From Lanius collurio (Eukaryota; Chordata; Aves; Passeriformes; Laniidae): a DNA stretch of 64,000 nt. The position numbers were made by a program, and so were the translations under genes. Positions 22,201 through 35,100 of the stretch are shown here, piece after piece; position 1 is the stretch's first letter; the number at the start of each line of letters is the position of its first letter. The notes under the pieces are model-generated. The model ran no database searches. It saw only the letters and a list, made by a program, of their open reading frames with translations, and had not been told where the DNA came from. Location of the stretch: NCBI GenBank assembly GCA_020086605.1, contig JACBWW010000040.1, forward strand, positions 5,884,142 through 5,948,141, read 5' to 3'.

Positions 22201-25200
22201 GCAGGGAAAGAGAGGTAACCATACACAAATACAGCACAATCTTGCTAGTTGATTTTTCAGGTGATTGCTTCTTTCTGTTGGAAAGCTGTCCTAACACTGC
22301 ATTAATTCACTGTCTCAGTTAACAGTGGATTAGAAAACTACAATTTTCATTTATGAGGGCTGTTTTTTATCTCAGCCCATCACAAAAAGGATGGGTTTGG
22401 GCTATGGGAAAAAATAAGCAAGAAAAGAAAACACAACAAATTTTTAATAACAGACTTTGAAAGTTGAAATTTTAACTTCATTCCCATTCCAGCCTACAAA
22501 TTACTTCGGATTCAGTGCTCCTTTGGGCAACTTTCCATGGAGAGAGTTCTACAGGCACTTGGCTTTGAGTGGAGCCTTTATGAGCAGACTCTTGGGCAAC
22601 CTGCAAACCTCAGCACTTAGTGCTTAGGACACACAAAATTAAACAGAGTCCTGCTTGGTTCCAAGGTCTGTAACTTTTCAGAGAGGTTTTTTCTTGCACT
22701 GCCAGACCCAAGGGCAGAAGCTCTCCAGGCAGCAGGAACCCAAGCCAAGGGCAGACAGCTGCAGCAAATCACATGGGCAGCAAGTGCCAGGAAAGCACTC
22801 AGCAGACAAGCTAACATATATCTGCCTGGACTTAGCTAAGAGAAGTGCTTGAATTTAAAGACAAAATTTCTGAAAATCAGGTTTTCTTCATCCACACATG
22901 GTTATTTGCATCTATTGTGCTTTTTATGTCTGGCTGCAATAAACTGCCCTTGACTTCTGTGGCTGCAGCTCCTCTGTCATTCTGTTAGGGGTTTCAGAAA
23001 TGATTTTGAGTGCAAGCAGGGATTTTGGCCTTTAAATCTTTTGAATTAAAATAAACACTATTTGTCTTACATGTCATTCATTTCATCACCTTCATTTTTT
23101 TCAACTCAGTCTTTGGATTTCTAATCCACATTGAAATTAGTGAGTGAGTTCTGCAATTTACTTAATATGAATAGTAAAAATCTTTTTAGGGCAAATGCAA
23201 GATATTTAAATGTGTTTTTTACTTTTTCTTAGGTGCATTGTTATTCTAAATGATACCACCGGTACTTTGGAAGACTGGGACAAGACAGAAGTTTCTTGGG
23301 GAGAAAATAAGAAAAGTTATCTCTGGATGGAGTACTTGAAGATCAGAAAGATGCCAGGCTGATAGAACACGATTGCTGATAGTTCCTCTGCACAACAACA
23401 GAGGGAGCACTTACAGCAGGCAAGTGAAGACTGCTCCTGGCCCTGGATGAGCTGTAGAAAACAGTGAGTGTCCCAAACAGTGCTGAGAATGCTTTTACCA
23501 ACAAATATCAGTCATTATTTGCTCATTTAATATGTCTGTGTGAGAATGTGTGCATGTTTGTATTTTAACTGGAAGTGTATTCTCCGTGTGGGAGAAAGCT
23601 CTGGAATGGTATGGAGATGGTATATGCACCTCTGTTCTCAGCTTCAGTACATCAGGTCTGGCCTTGCTGTGGTCTGCACAAGGGTTTGGAGTCAGTGGGA
23701 GGGAACTGCTCTGCCTGGCCCCTCATTAGGGAGCTGGACAAAGGGGATGCAGTGTAGGCATGTCCCAGTGCTTGGTCTTTCTGGTTTGTTCCCTGCTAGG
23801 TCCTTGCTGGAGTCATAGTACAAATCAGGTTATCGAGGTAATCTAACTGATCCTGCCAAAACAGCAAACGCCTGCTTAGAACAAATGTAGGCTTTGGTTA
23901 ATGCATCCACCTCCTCCTTGGGCTGCTGGGGGAGTTGTCTGGGTTGTGGACCATATTAAACTGTAAGAGCCAATATGAAAGCTTGGCCCAGGCTGATCCT
24001 TAAAGAATGGGTAATTCAGCCTTAAGGAAGAGAAGATGCCCAGCTGCAGATTCCCTGGGTGCCTGTTGGCAGAGCCTCTTTTTAGCTCCCAACCCACAGC
24101 CAGTATCAACAGGAAGAATACTGAATATCATTTGCTGTTGCAACCTGTTCCCAAATAACATTTATCTCAGCAATTAAGCTACATGTAGCTATTGCTGGTT
24201 TTAATACATTTCAGCACTCTTTAAAAGCACATGTATTATATGGATGGATCTGCTCAGTTAGAATTCATGAGAGAACTGTAGTTAAAAGAAGAATTAAAAG
24301 TCTACAGATATTGGATATTGTGTGGTGAGTAATAGAGAAAGGTATGCAAGGTCGCTTTTCAACATGTAGAGTGATATGCCCTTAAGTATATAAGCCTTAA
24401 GAATGTAACTCAGTTTACAGTGTAATATAGATTAGATATTGACCAAAGGAGTGAAAGCAGGGAATGAAAAGGTCGCTCACTGACATTGTTACTGCACAGA
24501 AGCTGACATCCTGCAAGAAAGCAGTGCAGATGTAACTGCTGCACTTCTAGAGTGGTTTCATGGGTCTTGTTTAATGTTTGCAGCAGCTGAGAAATGAAAA
24601 TGCTTGTTAAATCGGATGGTGACGGACCAAACCACAAAGTTTGTTTGTTTGGTTTTTTTCCTTTGTAGCCATTTTTACTGTGCAGCAGGGATTTTTAGCA
24701 GGGATGCATGATCAAATGGCAGGCCTGAGTTAGGTACTTCTGTTGTTGACATATTTACTTGTTAGTTGTTTTGTATTCAGCATCCTCTGGAAGTTTTAGA
24801 AATCAAGCTACATAAGAAAGTGCATGTGAAGTGTCAAATGAATACTAAGGCAAACTGGGAGGGATTGTATTGGTGTGACCTTGTAAGTCTCTGTTTCCTT
24901 CAGAAGAACTTGGTGTCTCCCAATCCAAGACTCAGTTGCTAACCATCCATTGGGATTTAAACCAAATTAGATATGTTTTTCAGCAACCTCAAGACTTTCC
25001 GGTCGCTTTATATTGAAAAAAATAAAAACTGTCTCCAATCTCAGATATTATTTTGAAGAAAAGGTAGGTGGTTTCACAAAAGGAGAAGCACAAGAGCTGG
25101 TCTGTTACCTCACTGATAAGAGAGATTCTAAGATGTTTTGGATACTGGCAGTACTCATATTTCTTTTTTCTTATTTATTAATCAAACTCAGAATTTATCA

Positions 25201-27830
25201 TTTTCTCAGTGTCTGACTGACTTTTGGATGAAACTGTCTGGTCAAAATATGTCATTGTGGTCCTATTCAATTTATTATTGCCAAGCTCTGGGAAGCTGAA
25301 TTTATTCCTGTCTGTACTTGTCTGGTGTGCTGCAGTCACTCCCAAAGGTCAGCCACAGCTTTATACCTTGATTTATGAAGAAATTAGGCTGTCACAAGAT
25401 CTTACTGAATGGGAGATTAAAGATATGGGAATGAGAGGAAATGGGAGGTTACTTACATTGCCTAATGCCCAGGACACTTATCTGAAGGAGGAAGTCGTAA
25501 GCTGCTCTTCCTGCTTCATGGAATTCTTCTGACTTAAAAGTAATTCATTATCTATCTTCTGTCTTTAATTCATTATTCACTGGAAAAAGTGCAAAGCCCA
25601 TCCAAGGTCCACTTCCTGCTGAGTGTCCTTACCAGATGTAAGATGGTTATAAGATGGTTTTGCTCCACCCCCTTGCTAAGAAGTTTCATTAGAGCTTCAG
25701 GAGATGATATTATTATTTTTATTGAAGTCTTGTCTTTGTGAGATTTTTTTTTTTCAGTGCTATTCTGTCAAGTTTTACAGAGTGGAGATGGGCATAACTA
25801 AGCTTTTTGCATGCTTTAATCACAGGTCTCTTATGTGATGTGAGAGTTAGGTTTTCTGAAGTTATCCAAAGCCAATTAAAGTGTTGTGATACAGCTTTTA
25901 CCAAATGAAAATCACAGGTAGGAGGTTATCTGCATAAAAGAATTCATGTTGATAAACAGATAAATGATAGATGTATTGATGAGGATTTACATTGATAAGA
26001 ATCTGTAAGTGATATTCAGTAGGACCTTTTAAGGGAAATCGGGGTATTCACATTTTTTTAGGCTGTTTCTTCAAGCTCTTACCATTATTTCACTTTTTTT
26101 CTTCTACCTTCCTTGGTAGAAAAAGGCCAATTATCTTTGTACTTGAAATCTCAGCATGGGAGGAGCAATCTTTCCCTGACAGAAAGTTAATGATATTAGC
26201 ATGGTGACCTAATATGGTAAATGTGATCTATTTCCATCCCTCCGTTATCCCATCGAAATCCATGAGTCACACTAAGGATGTTTGGCCTTAGTCCCTTCCT
26301 TCCCTGAGCTCCATGACTCTTTTTCTGCTCTGAAACACAGCCACAGCCACCTGATTTGTTGAAGCCATTTGTCAGAGCCGTGGAAAAGGCACCTCTGGCC
26401 AGTGATCCAGGCTCTCCCAGGTACAATTACCCATGGCCTAGAGACAGTAACACTTTTGACAGATGGTTTTGAAACTTCCAGATAGGCTGAGAAATCCTGG
26501 TAGTTTTATTCCAAATTAATTGATGGAATCTGCTGTCTAGTCACAGCACTCCAGACTTCATTAATTAAGCTTCTCCCTGGATTTAGTAAGCCATAAATTC
26601 CGGACTGTGTTTTGCTCCAGTGATGCTCAGTCTGACTCTTCTGCTGGATAGCTGAAAATGGAAGTAGGTTATCTCTGAAGAAAGCAGAGCAAAGAAATGA
26701 AGGATTAGCTTCTGAGCTTTTTATGGTTGGGTCTGTTGGGCTTAAACTCCAGTTGTTCTCTATTTTATGCTTAACAAAAATAAGCATAGTCTAAAGGATT
26801 TTTTAAAAAAAGTTCTATAAATACAGTGCAAGGGACAGGATTAGCAAGCATGCAGCTGCTGAAGGCAGTTGGATAAGATGGAGAAAATTAATTTAGAATG
26901 AAGCTCACATTGATATGAAGTTTTAAAGGTCAAATAATTTCCTAATAACTCAACATTAGTGCCTGATGCAACTGGAATATCTAACTAACTATGCTTCTAC
27001 TTCAGGAGTAAAAGTTAAATTATAATAAAAAGAGAGTGAAGTGTCATAGTAGCTACACTCATTTAAGACATATCAGAACAGATATTCTGTGCTTGATGTT
27101 CCAAGTGATAGTTGCTCAAAAGCAGGAAAACCTGCACTACACTCCCTCCTGCAATCATCAGAGCAGCAAATAGCCAATTACAAACATTTTGATCATAAAT
27201 CATCAAGGGAGGGGGAGGCAGCCCCGTGGGGTTTCATAAACTGTAGGAACACAAAACCATGTAAGAAGAATGCTATTAAAAAAGAAAAAAAAAATTCTTC
27301 CAATAACACAATATTAGAAAAGAAATCTCTGCTGGATATCTTGCAGAGATTATTATTTCTTGCACAGCTATAGCACTGAGACTCCATTCTCATTTCACCA
27401 GATATTGCTCAAATACCAGGAGACAGACAGCAAAGATGAAAAGAAAGCACACTACAAATATTGAAGTAGATCTGGAAAGGTCATTGATAGACACTTTTGT
27501 TTTGGTTACTTTTCTGAATTCCAAAATACACAAGGAAAAGAGCAGAGGGGGAGAGAGACACTGCAAAATAATTTGAATTTTTTAGAGCAATTTCTGATTC
27601 TAGGGATTAATTGCTGGTTAATTTGTACATCTGAGTTCTACTAGGACCAAAATTAAAGAGTAACAAATATGGTTGAATTATGAATATAATCTAGGTGTGT
27701 AGATAAGCTAAACCCCTACTTGCTTGACAGCCTTGAGTGTTAGGTTATTTTATTCATAATTGCACAAAAATACAAGGTGGTTGCAAAATCCCCAGCACCT
27801 AATAAGGAGGTTGCACCTCTCTCAGCTGAA
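19266..27830. other. Gene-free AT-rich DNA, part 1
   Basis: No coding exon, RNA gene or repeat family was recognised on either strand. Open frames are short, codon use is random-looking, and none matches a family I know. In mammals CLHC1 starts next to RPS27A and would run rightwards here, but no recognisable part of it was seen. An exon-like piece at 24983-25061 with AG and GT borders is discussed under rejected items. Confidence 0.5.
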
Positions 27831-27933
27831 CTGCTCATTTCCTGAGGCCGCTGCGGTGGGGTCAGAGCGCAGAGCTGCTGCCAGAGCACACAACTGGGCC
27901 GGGCCCCTCTCCCTGCTCCCCTCCTCAGCTGCC

Positions 27934-27947
27934 GTTGCTCAGGCAAC
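27934..27947. promoter_or_regulatory. RFX X-box in a GC-rich island with first-exon-like flank
   Basis: GTTGCTCAGGCAAC is a near-perfect X-box (GTNRCC-N2-RGYAAC, with T for one C). It lies in a GC-rich island at about 27840-28020 that stands out from AT-rich surroundings. A good donor (AGCT followed by GTAAGG) is at 27985 on the plus strand, so the stretch could be a promoter with an untranslated first exon. No coding exon could be linked to it. Confidence 0.45.
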
Positions 27948-28020
27948 AGGATCTTTCAGCAGCAGAGGAGCACAGAAGGAAGCTGTAAGGAGTGGGAGGA
28001 GAGAGATTTCCCAAGGGCTG

Positions 28021-31000
28021 TAGAAGGGGTGGAGGAAAGAGTAGGGAGAATATTGGTACGTGTTTCAGAGAAGATAGTTGCCCTTGTTATACAGACGATG
28101 GTGCCTGAGGCTCCTTCAAAGCACTGCAGTTATGCTGCTTTCTAAGTTTCCCATTTGGAGCAGCTTCTTTCCCTGTCTTGGCTTTTGCAAGAGGTGAGCA
28201 GATGGAATGAGGTGCCAGGTCCTGGATAGTGTTAACATCCTCCTGGAATGGCGTGCTTGAGGGTTCATGCAAGTGACTTTACCTGGTAAACTTGGGATGA
28301 GGCATCTCATCTGATCTGTGTTGGGCCAGTAACAAAGCTCTTCTGGCACGCAGACGGGCAGTGGCACCTTGAGGAGCCATTGCCAGCACTCAGGGCTTCT
28401 CCTCCCTTGGCTCTCAGGAGACCATGGTCTATGTCTTGGGGGGCTCTTGCCCCAAGAATCAGAATTAGGAAGTTTCTGGTAGCTGGTTTACCAAGTAGGG
28501 AAAATGGTGTCTATGATCATCCCCTCTTAAGCAAGAAAATATTAAAAGGAAATGAAGCACAAACACACACACACACACCGCTTTCCATTAGCATTTCTAC
28601 AAATGCATTTGCAGTATTGATCCCATTTTCAAAGCTGGTCAAAGTGAGAACTTGTTACTGAAATGTCTTTAAACTTAACACTGATGAAAAATAAATGTTT
28701 CTTAGTTCTTCTTACCTCTTAATTATAATTTGATTTAATAGCTATTACTTTTATTTCATCAGTAACAGAACATGAACACTGTAGGCTTTACTGCAGTCTG
28801 TCTTTGCAATTCTGATTTCCAGTTAATTAAAATTGATTGGCTGCACTGACATTTATATCTATCATATCTTATGAAGGATCCAGGTTTTCTTTCACATAAA
28901 TTTTACTGCTGTTCTGCTAGCTGTTTTGTGCAAAAAAAAAAGCTTTATATTATGTCAGTTAAAGTAAAAAAAGGCATCTTAATCTTTACAAGTTGCACTG
29001 CAGTCAAAGTTACTGTCAACAACAAAATTTTTCTCCTTAATTGTGAAAAATTACAGTATTTGGATCAAACTGCTTGTTTTCATGGTCATTTTTTGAAAGT
29101 TCTGAAATGAATTTTTACAACAATGCTGACAAAAATCTTGGTCATAATTGTATGATTAGCACCTCTCATGTTGGCCAATACTATTATCTCATTACTTCCC
29201 TTGTAGAAAATTTACATGTGTTGTGTCTCATCTCAGAGGGTAAATTCCTCAGAGCCCTGATTGTCTTTTGTTCTATATATAGTTGTCCTGCAAATGAAGT
29301 CTTGTTCGTGAGCAGGGCTCTTGTGCAGCATGGTAGTAGATATCATAACTTCCTCCTGTGTATTTTTCCATTAAAATGGGTAGTGAAGGCAGCAGCAGAA
29401 CAATGATGTTGACAGACTTGTTCATGCTGTTTGGGCTGGGCTGTGCTCCCAAAGGCTGCAGGGGGCTGGTGGGAGTGGTTTTGCCACTGCTGCAGAACAA
29501 ATATTCATTCAAATTTTCACATTTTGCTTCCATGTTTGAAGTTCATCTCTTGAGAAGAACAGTTGGCTATGTTTGAATCAGTCCCCATGGAGAGAATTCT
29601 TTGGAATGAGATGTAGAATTTAGAACCAATAAGAGGAATAAATAGAATTTATTAGATCAGGGTAGGGAGTGGTATGGTAAGTGGAAAGGTGTCAGAAGGG
29701 GAAGAAAAGTTAGCTAAGAGTCATCTGCAAGATAATGAGTGCTATGGAAAGAACAGGAGATAAGAGCTGGCAAAAGGGATGGTGATTCTGTTTGGAATCT
29801 GAGGCACTTAACTGGTACTTAATGTTTTGGGCAGAGCATCCAGGATCTTACATTTGGTAGAAAGCTGTGACTTTTTACCGTGTATGTGTGGTATTATTCC
29901 ATAAAATTGTATGTGTCACATCATCAGGTACATAAATAGGTTTTGCTTTTTTACCCTTTTCATCAGTGCTTTCACAGATGAATGGATGGCTCAAGAACAG
30001 GAAGAGCAGAGAGGGACAGTGTATTGCTGCACAGAAAGGAAAGCTGAAAGAGGAGACCTGGATGCAAGTGATGAAGGAGGAAAGAGAAGAGGAAAGTTTA
30101 ATGTTGTTTCTCAACTCTCAGATGGTAGAAAATCAAAACAGGAGAAAACTGTAGGAGAGGATACAGAAATTTAAGGGAGCATAGGCACTCCTTGAGCTGT
30201 GAAAATCAAATAATGCAAATGTTTCTGGGTAAACAGCAGGCAATGCTCAAGAAAGCAACCATGAATTCATAAAAAAAAAGACTGTAGGAATGTCAGACGA
30301 CAGGTATATCTTTATTTTTTTGGTAGAAAAGATTGTCATCCAATGGCCCTTCAGCTGGTGGGTGTATAGCTTGTACACTTTTCCTTTTTCATTCCTCTGG
30401 GAGAGTCTGTTTTGGTTTTGGGGGATTTTTTTTAGCATACAAAAAGCTCCTTTTCAGTGAACTCTTCAGAAGGAGACATAGAAGCCCAAAGAAAGAATGG
30501 AATCATTTACATTCATATCAGTATTGAACTGAAAACTCTGCAAAGTGAAACTGCTCTGGTTAGGAGGAGGTATTTCATTCCAGTGTGGCTATTATGGAAG
30601 TGCTGTTCACTTGTGTGTGTAATTTTCTCCATTGGGATATTTGAAACTGGGTTGGAGAGAAGACTGGTGGGTTCTGTGTGAGCAGAGGAGCGATGCAGGA
30701 TCCGTGCCATGCACAGCTGAACCACCATTGCTTTGCCATTTGCAGCAGGTCTCTGTCTTTAATTACACTCACAGACAAGTAATGGTGCATGAATTTGCAT
30801 CCCAACAGTTGCATTCCAGGCTGGGATCTGAAGTGCAAGCAGGAACTGGCAGCTGTTCATGGAATATTTGAATACAAGGTTATATTCAGGATTTTCCTTC
30901 AGCACTGAGTAGGGGTATAAATATTCTTCTGCATCAGGATTAATACATCCCTCATTAGTTGCACATGTCTAAATCCTCTTTGCACTGAGATACTTACAGG

Positions 31001-31827
31001 GTGGGTTTAGTTATTCTTAGGGTTGATCCTTTGGCAAAAAAATGTATGACAGGGTTTAATAGTTGTACACTTGCCTCTGCTAAGCCCTGCTATTAAATAT
31101 CCTTCTCATTTCCATTTGGTGACTATATGCAATTTGTCTTCATAGCTGTGGTTTTAGGAACAGGTTTGTAGTTTTCTTTAGCTAATGCTTCCAAACTGAA
31201 TTTTGTGTCATCGACAGAGAATTTTAGAGCTGAATTTCTTCCTCGTTCTAGAGCCTACATGTGGCAGCAGATTTTTTTTTGAAGAGACAGCTCAATGGTG
31301 TTCTCATTCTAAAATGCTTCTGGAAATTCCCTGTTTGATTCATACACTTGTAAATTTAGAATCTGTTTGTCACTCACAAAAAATGCCAAATTCTCTTGTG
31401 CCTCATGGGAATATCTGACTCTTAGAGGTATTTGTTCTTCTGGGTTTGGAATGACAGAGATCCATACAAACAACAGTTTGTTCTTTCCAGAACAGCGTGT
31501 GATGCCTTTGTCTGCAGAGAGAGAATAAGTCTGGACTAGGAATAGGCATGAACTGGAGTCTTACATCCATGTGTTTGTGAGCAGCAGGAAAACAGGGATT
31601 CATGGTCTTGGATTCGTGGTTTTGAGTCCAGATCTTGGCACAAAATACACTTTCATCTCTTATCAAAAGGTGAATCAGCCTCACTGCTGATCAGAATGAC
31701 CACAAGGCTTAGAGGCATGTAGTCAAGACCTGCATTTTGGGACTTGATATCAACTGTTGAGACACAGTGGGGTACCAGCAGCAGCATAAACAGAACAGGT
31801 GATGCTTTAGGAGCTTTGATGGGCGTT
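28021..31827. other. Gene-free AT-rich DNA, part 2
   Basis: No recognisable coding exon or repeat family. It holds a short CA repeat (28563-28578) and scattered TATA-like strings such as GGGGTATAAATA near 30912, without other promoter features. Confidence 0.5.
28563..28578. repeat. (AC)8 dinucleotide repeat
   Basis: Eight uninterrupted AC units. Confidence 0.85.
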
Positions 31828-32112
31828 GAGGGTAGCACACTTCCATCTCTGGAAGGGAAAATTCCTCTTGGAAGCACAGAGGTGGCCGAAATCAATGAAT
31901 TGCCGGCAGATGGAGCCCGAGAACACCGAGTGCCGCACCGGGTCTTGGCTCGGTGTCACCGGGTGCAGCTCCCAATGACCTCCCCGTGGGGTGCCTCCAG
32001 GAGTTAAATCCTGCAGCAACAAGTAATGCACCAAAACGACACCCACTCGCTGCTCCGTGCAAGAACCGAAGCTGTGCAGAGGCTGCAGTGCAGTGACAAG
32101 GACAGAGAAGCG
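31828..32112. other. Isolated CpG cluster in AT-rich DNA
   Basis: About fifteen CpG dinucleotides occur in about 285 bases, against roughly one per 100 bases in the flanks. Sequence such as GCCGCACCGGGTCTTGGCTC resembles no repeat or gene I can name. It could be a small orphan CpG island, a promoter of a noncoding RNA, or a decayed insertion. No frame gives a known protein. Confidence 0.4.
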
Positions 32113-35100
32113 CTGCAGGATTCAGAGGGTAATGCCCATGGCGGGAGGAAAAAAATGCCTCGTTCCAAATGTGGCTTCATTAAGTACTGACTTGTCTGAA
32201 ACAAATTCATATGGCAGATAAACCCTTTGTAAAGCCTTGCAGAAGGCTTGGTCATTGCAAATAAATAATTCCTTGGGTGTGTGTAACAGGCATGGCATGT
32301 CAGAAATTATTTTGGTTTTGCTTAGTCATACTTTGAAACGTGTGTTCAAGTGTTTCTTTGCTCTCATAAATATTGGAGAGAATAAGATGGGAGCCTAGAT
32401 GTTGGAGTTTTCTTCTCTTCCTCTCAGCACTCAGGTGAAAACACAGAGGGATTAAAGATGGATTAGATAAGCGTTCTTGAGGGAGTAGAGAACTCTGGGA
32501 TCAGTGCTCTGGCCTATTAATTGTGAAGGGTGCAAAAAACTGCCTGGCCCTTTTCTGGTTGGAAAAGCACAATATTAATATTGGTTTTTTTCTGATGCAC
32601 AGCTTGGTTTGGTTCTGTTGGATTGGATGATTATTTTTCCCCTACATATCTTTCTTTTTAACTGTTTCAGGGTACCCAATGTGTCTGCACAATTCTGTTC
32701 AGGTGTCCTTTCCCTGGTGTGTGCCATGTGCCTTAAAATGTCAGCAGGACTGGAAATAAAACTGTGATCCATAAATTAATACTAAAACTGTTGTGTAATG
32801 CCAACTTGTCAAGTTACAAAAATTTGCTTTTAGGCAGTTTATTCTCTACAGAATTCTCTGCCTGATTTTTTCAGAACCTTATTGTTGAATTCAATGGGAA
32901 GGAACTGAGGCCATGTCATGAATATACTTTGTGCACCTATTTTGATTTAATCTTGTATATTTGCTAGATGATGGGTGTGGAGGAGAGTCAGTGCATGTAA
33001 TTATTATGTGTTAATTAGTACCCCAAAGCTATATTTAATTAAACCTTTAATAGCAACAGATTACAAATATTCTTGGGAAATAAATTCCTCTTTGTGAAGC
33101 AGGGCCATTGCAGTGCAGCCTAACTGCAAACCCACAGACTGACAGCTTGCACCATCCAACACTGATTTTTCTGTGGGGAAAGATAAGAACACGGATAACG
33201 AAGGGCACAGTGTCAGTGTCACCATTTTAGCAGCTGAATCTATTCTGTCTGTCTCCTGCCAAACAGCCTATTAAACCTTTTAGCATTATGCTGTCTGTGA
33301 CAGTAGGAGTTGGTCCCATTTATACTAATAGCTTTACTGAGAGAATAGCAGGAATACCCTTCAATAGTCCTACAGATAAAATCCCACGGAGTACATGGAA
33401 CAGAAGTTGCTTAAAATATGGTGTTTTCAGTGTATTGTAGCATGTAATGTATTACCTACCTAAGTATGTTTAACATAAAGCCTAAATGGCATGTCACTGA
33501 AGTTCTACATTGCATTGAAAGCATGAAACTGGTGTCTATAATTTCCATTTATTCTCTGGCTTCTGTTGAACTGTTTGACCCTTTACAAGTCCATTTGTGT
33601 CTTTTCTTCCATGTGTCCTCTTTGTAATTCTCAGCTTAGTTCAGGGTGGCACAAAGAAAATGTGCCAAGCTGAGCAGAAGTCCGTTCCTAAGACCTGTCA
33701 AAAACATTTTCTCAGCCTTGCTGCACTTCAAAGCAACAATGTTATCCTTTCCTAAGGTTTGCTTCCTTACTTAGCAGTAGTTCAGAAATTCGATATGCCG
33801 TTTGCTTATGTGCCATGATTTGTCTCACAGAAAAAGCTATTTTTTTTTGCAGTGATGCTAGTTAGGAACCCAATGTTGGTTTGGTTTGCCAAAGTGCAAA
33901 TATTAATAGAGGTTTAAGAGTTATGGTACTGCTTAGAAACAGATCTCAGACTTCCATCGCAGTCAGCTGGGACTCTGAGTTCTGTGAGATTGCAGTGTGC
34001 AAGGGACTGAAGGAATGGACAGAGGCTGAACTCTTGTGCATGGTGAGATACCCACACTGTGCTGATCCAAAAATGTAATCAAACAAAAAGAAGCCAAAGG
34101 TAGAAATGTAGCCTGTGAATATTTAGTCAGAATAAAAAATAAAAATAAAATTGTGGCAGTAAAACCCCTTATATCCTGTGGAAATGTTGCTACTCACTGA
34201 GCACACTTGGAAGAAAAAGCTTCTAAGACTTTGGGAGTCACTGGCAGAGGCCTCCTGCTGCAGAGTGTTTGAGCATGTTATTCCATGAACAAAGACAACC
34301 CTCAGCGAGACAGACCTGTGTTCTAGATTAACAGAACCATCAAATAAAAAACAAGTAATTGGCAGTGAGGTGAGCAGAGAGGGAAAACTGCCCCGATTTG
34401 CCTATGCAAATGCAGTTCCTCCCTGCTGTGTACGTGTACTGTGGGAAGCAGCTCAGCATACCCACACCAGGATTTCTCCTGTCCACACCTGTGCTGCCAT
34501 GCTATGCAAATATGTACGTTCCCACATGTTTATTCTCTGCATTTCCCTTCTCTTTAGCTCCCTCACCAAATAATTAAATAATTAAACAGCTTATTTCCTG
34601 TGAAGATCTGTTGGCCCGTAAGTTTATTTCCAACTTTGCTATTGACCAGGCTTTTAACTGCTGAGAATTGTGGTGTTAAAGCAGTGTTGCTATTTCATGG
34701 TCTAATTTTTTTCTCACACACAGTTGGTTTTCTTACTCAGTGTTTACAAAGGTACTGCTGCTGTGCTGTGAATACCCATTTATTGGTATCTTTCTGGTTG
34801 AATGAAGTTTTCTTCTGTCAGGCTTTCAAGTCACCAGATGCTAGTGAGGCAGGCTGAGAGGTCTAAGCTGATAGAAGATTTTGTCCCCAGAGCCGCAGTC
34901 TGGGGAAACCTACAGTAAATTCCTGGTCCCCATATGCTGTTGTATGGAACGACATGTGGTGTCCTGCTGTCCTTCCTGGGGAAGCAGTGTTTGGGAGGGT
35001 GAGCTCTGTCTGGCACTAGGATGGATGGATGGATTCATTTTTGCAGGGTTTTGTACACAGCTTATTGGTATTACTCCCAGGCCCTGGTTTCTGTGCAGAA

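Noticed and set aside
24983..25061. Exon-like 79-base piece bordered by TTTTTCAG and GTAGGT with one open frame (ending NLRYYFEEK).
   Set aside because: Isolated, with no partner exons and no family match. Such pseudo-exons are common in AT-rich DNA.
24983..25532. Possible gene from two neighbouring plus-strand open frames (25013-25216 and 25224-25532).
   Set aside because: The frames are out of register, have random-looking composition with no recognisable domain, and lack a consistent splice arrangement.
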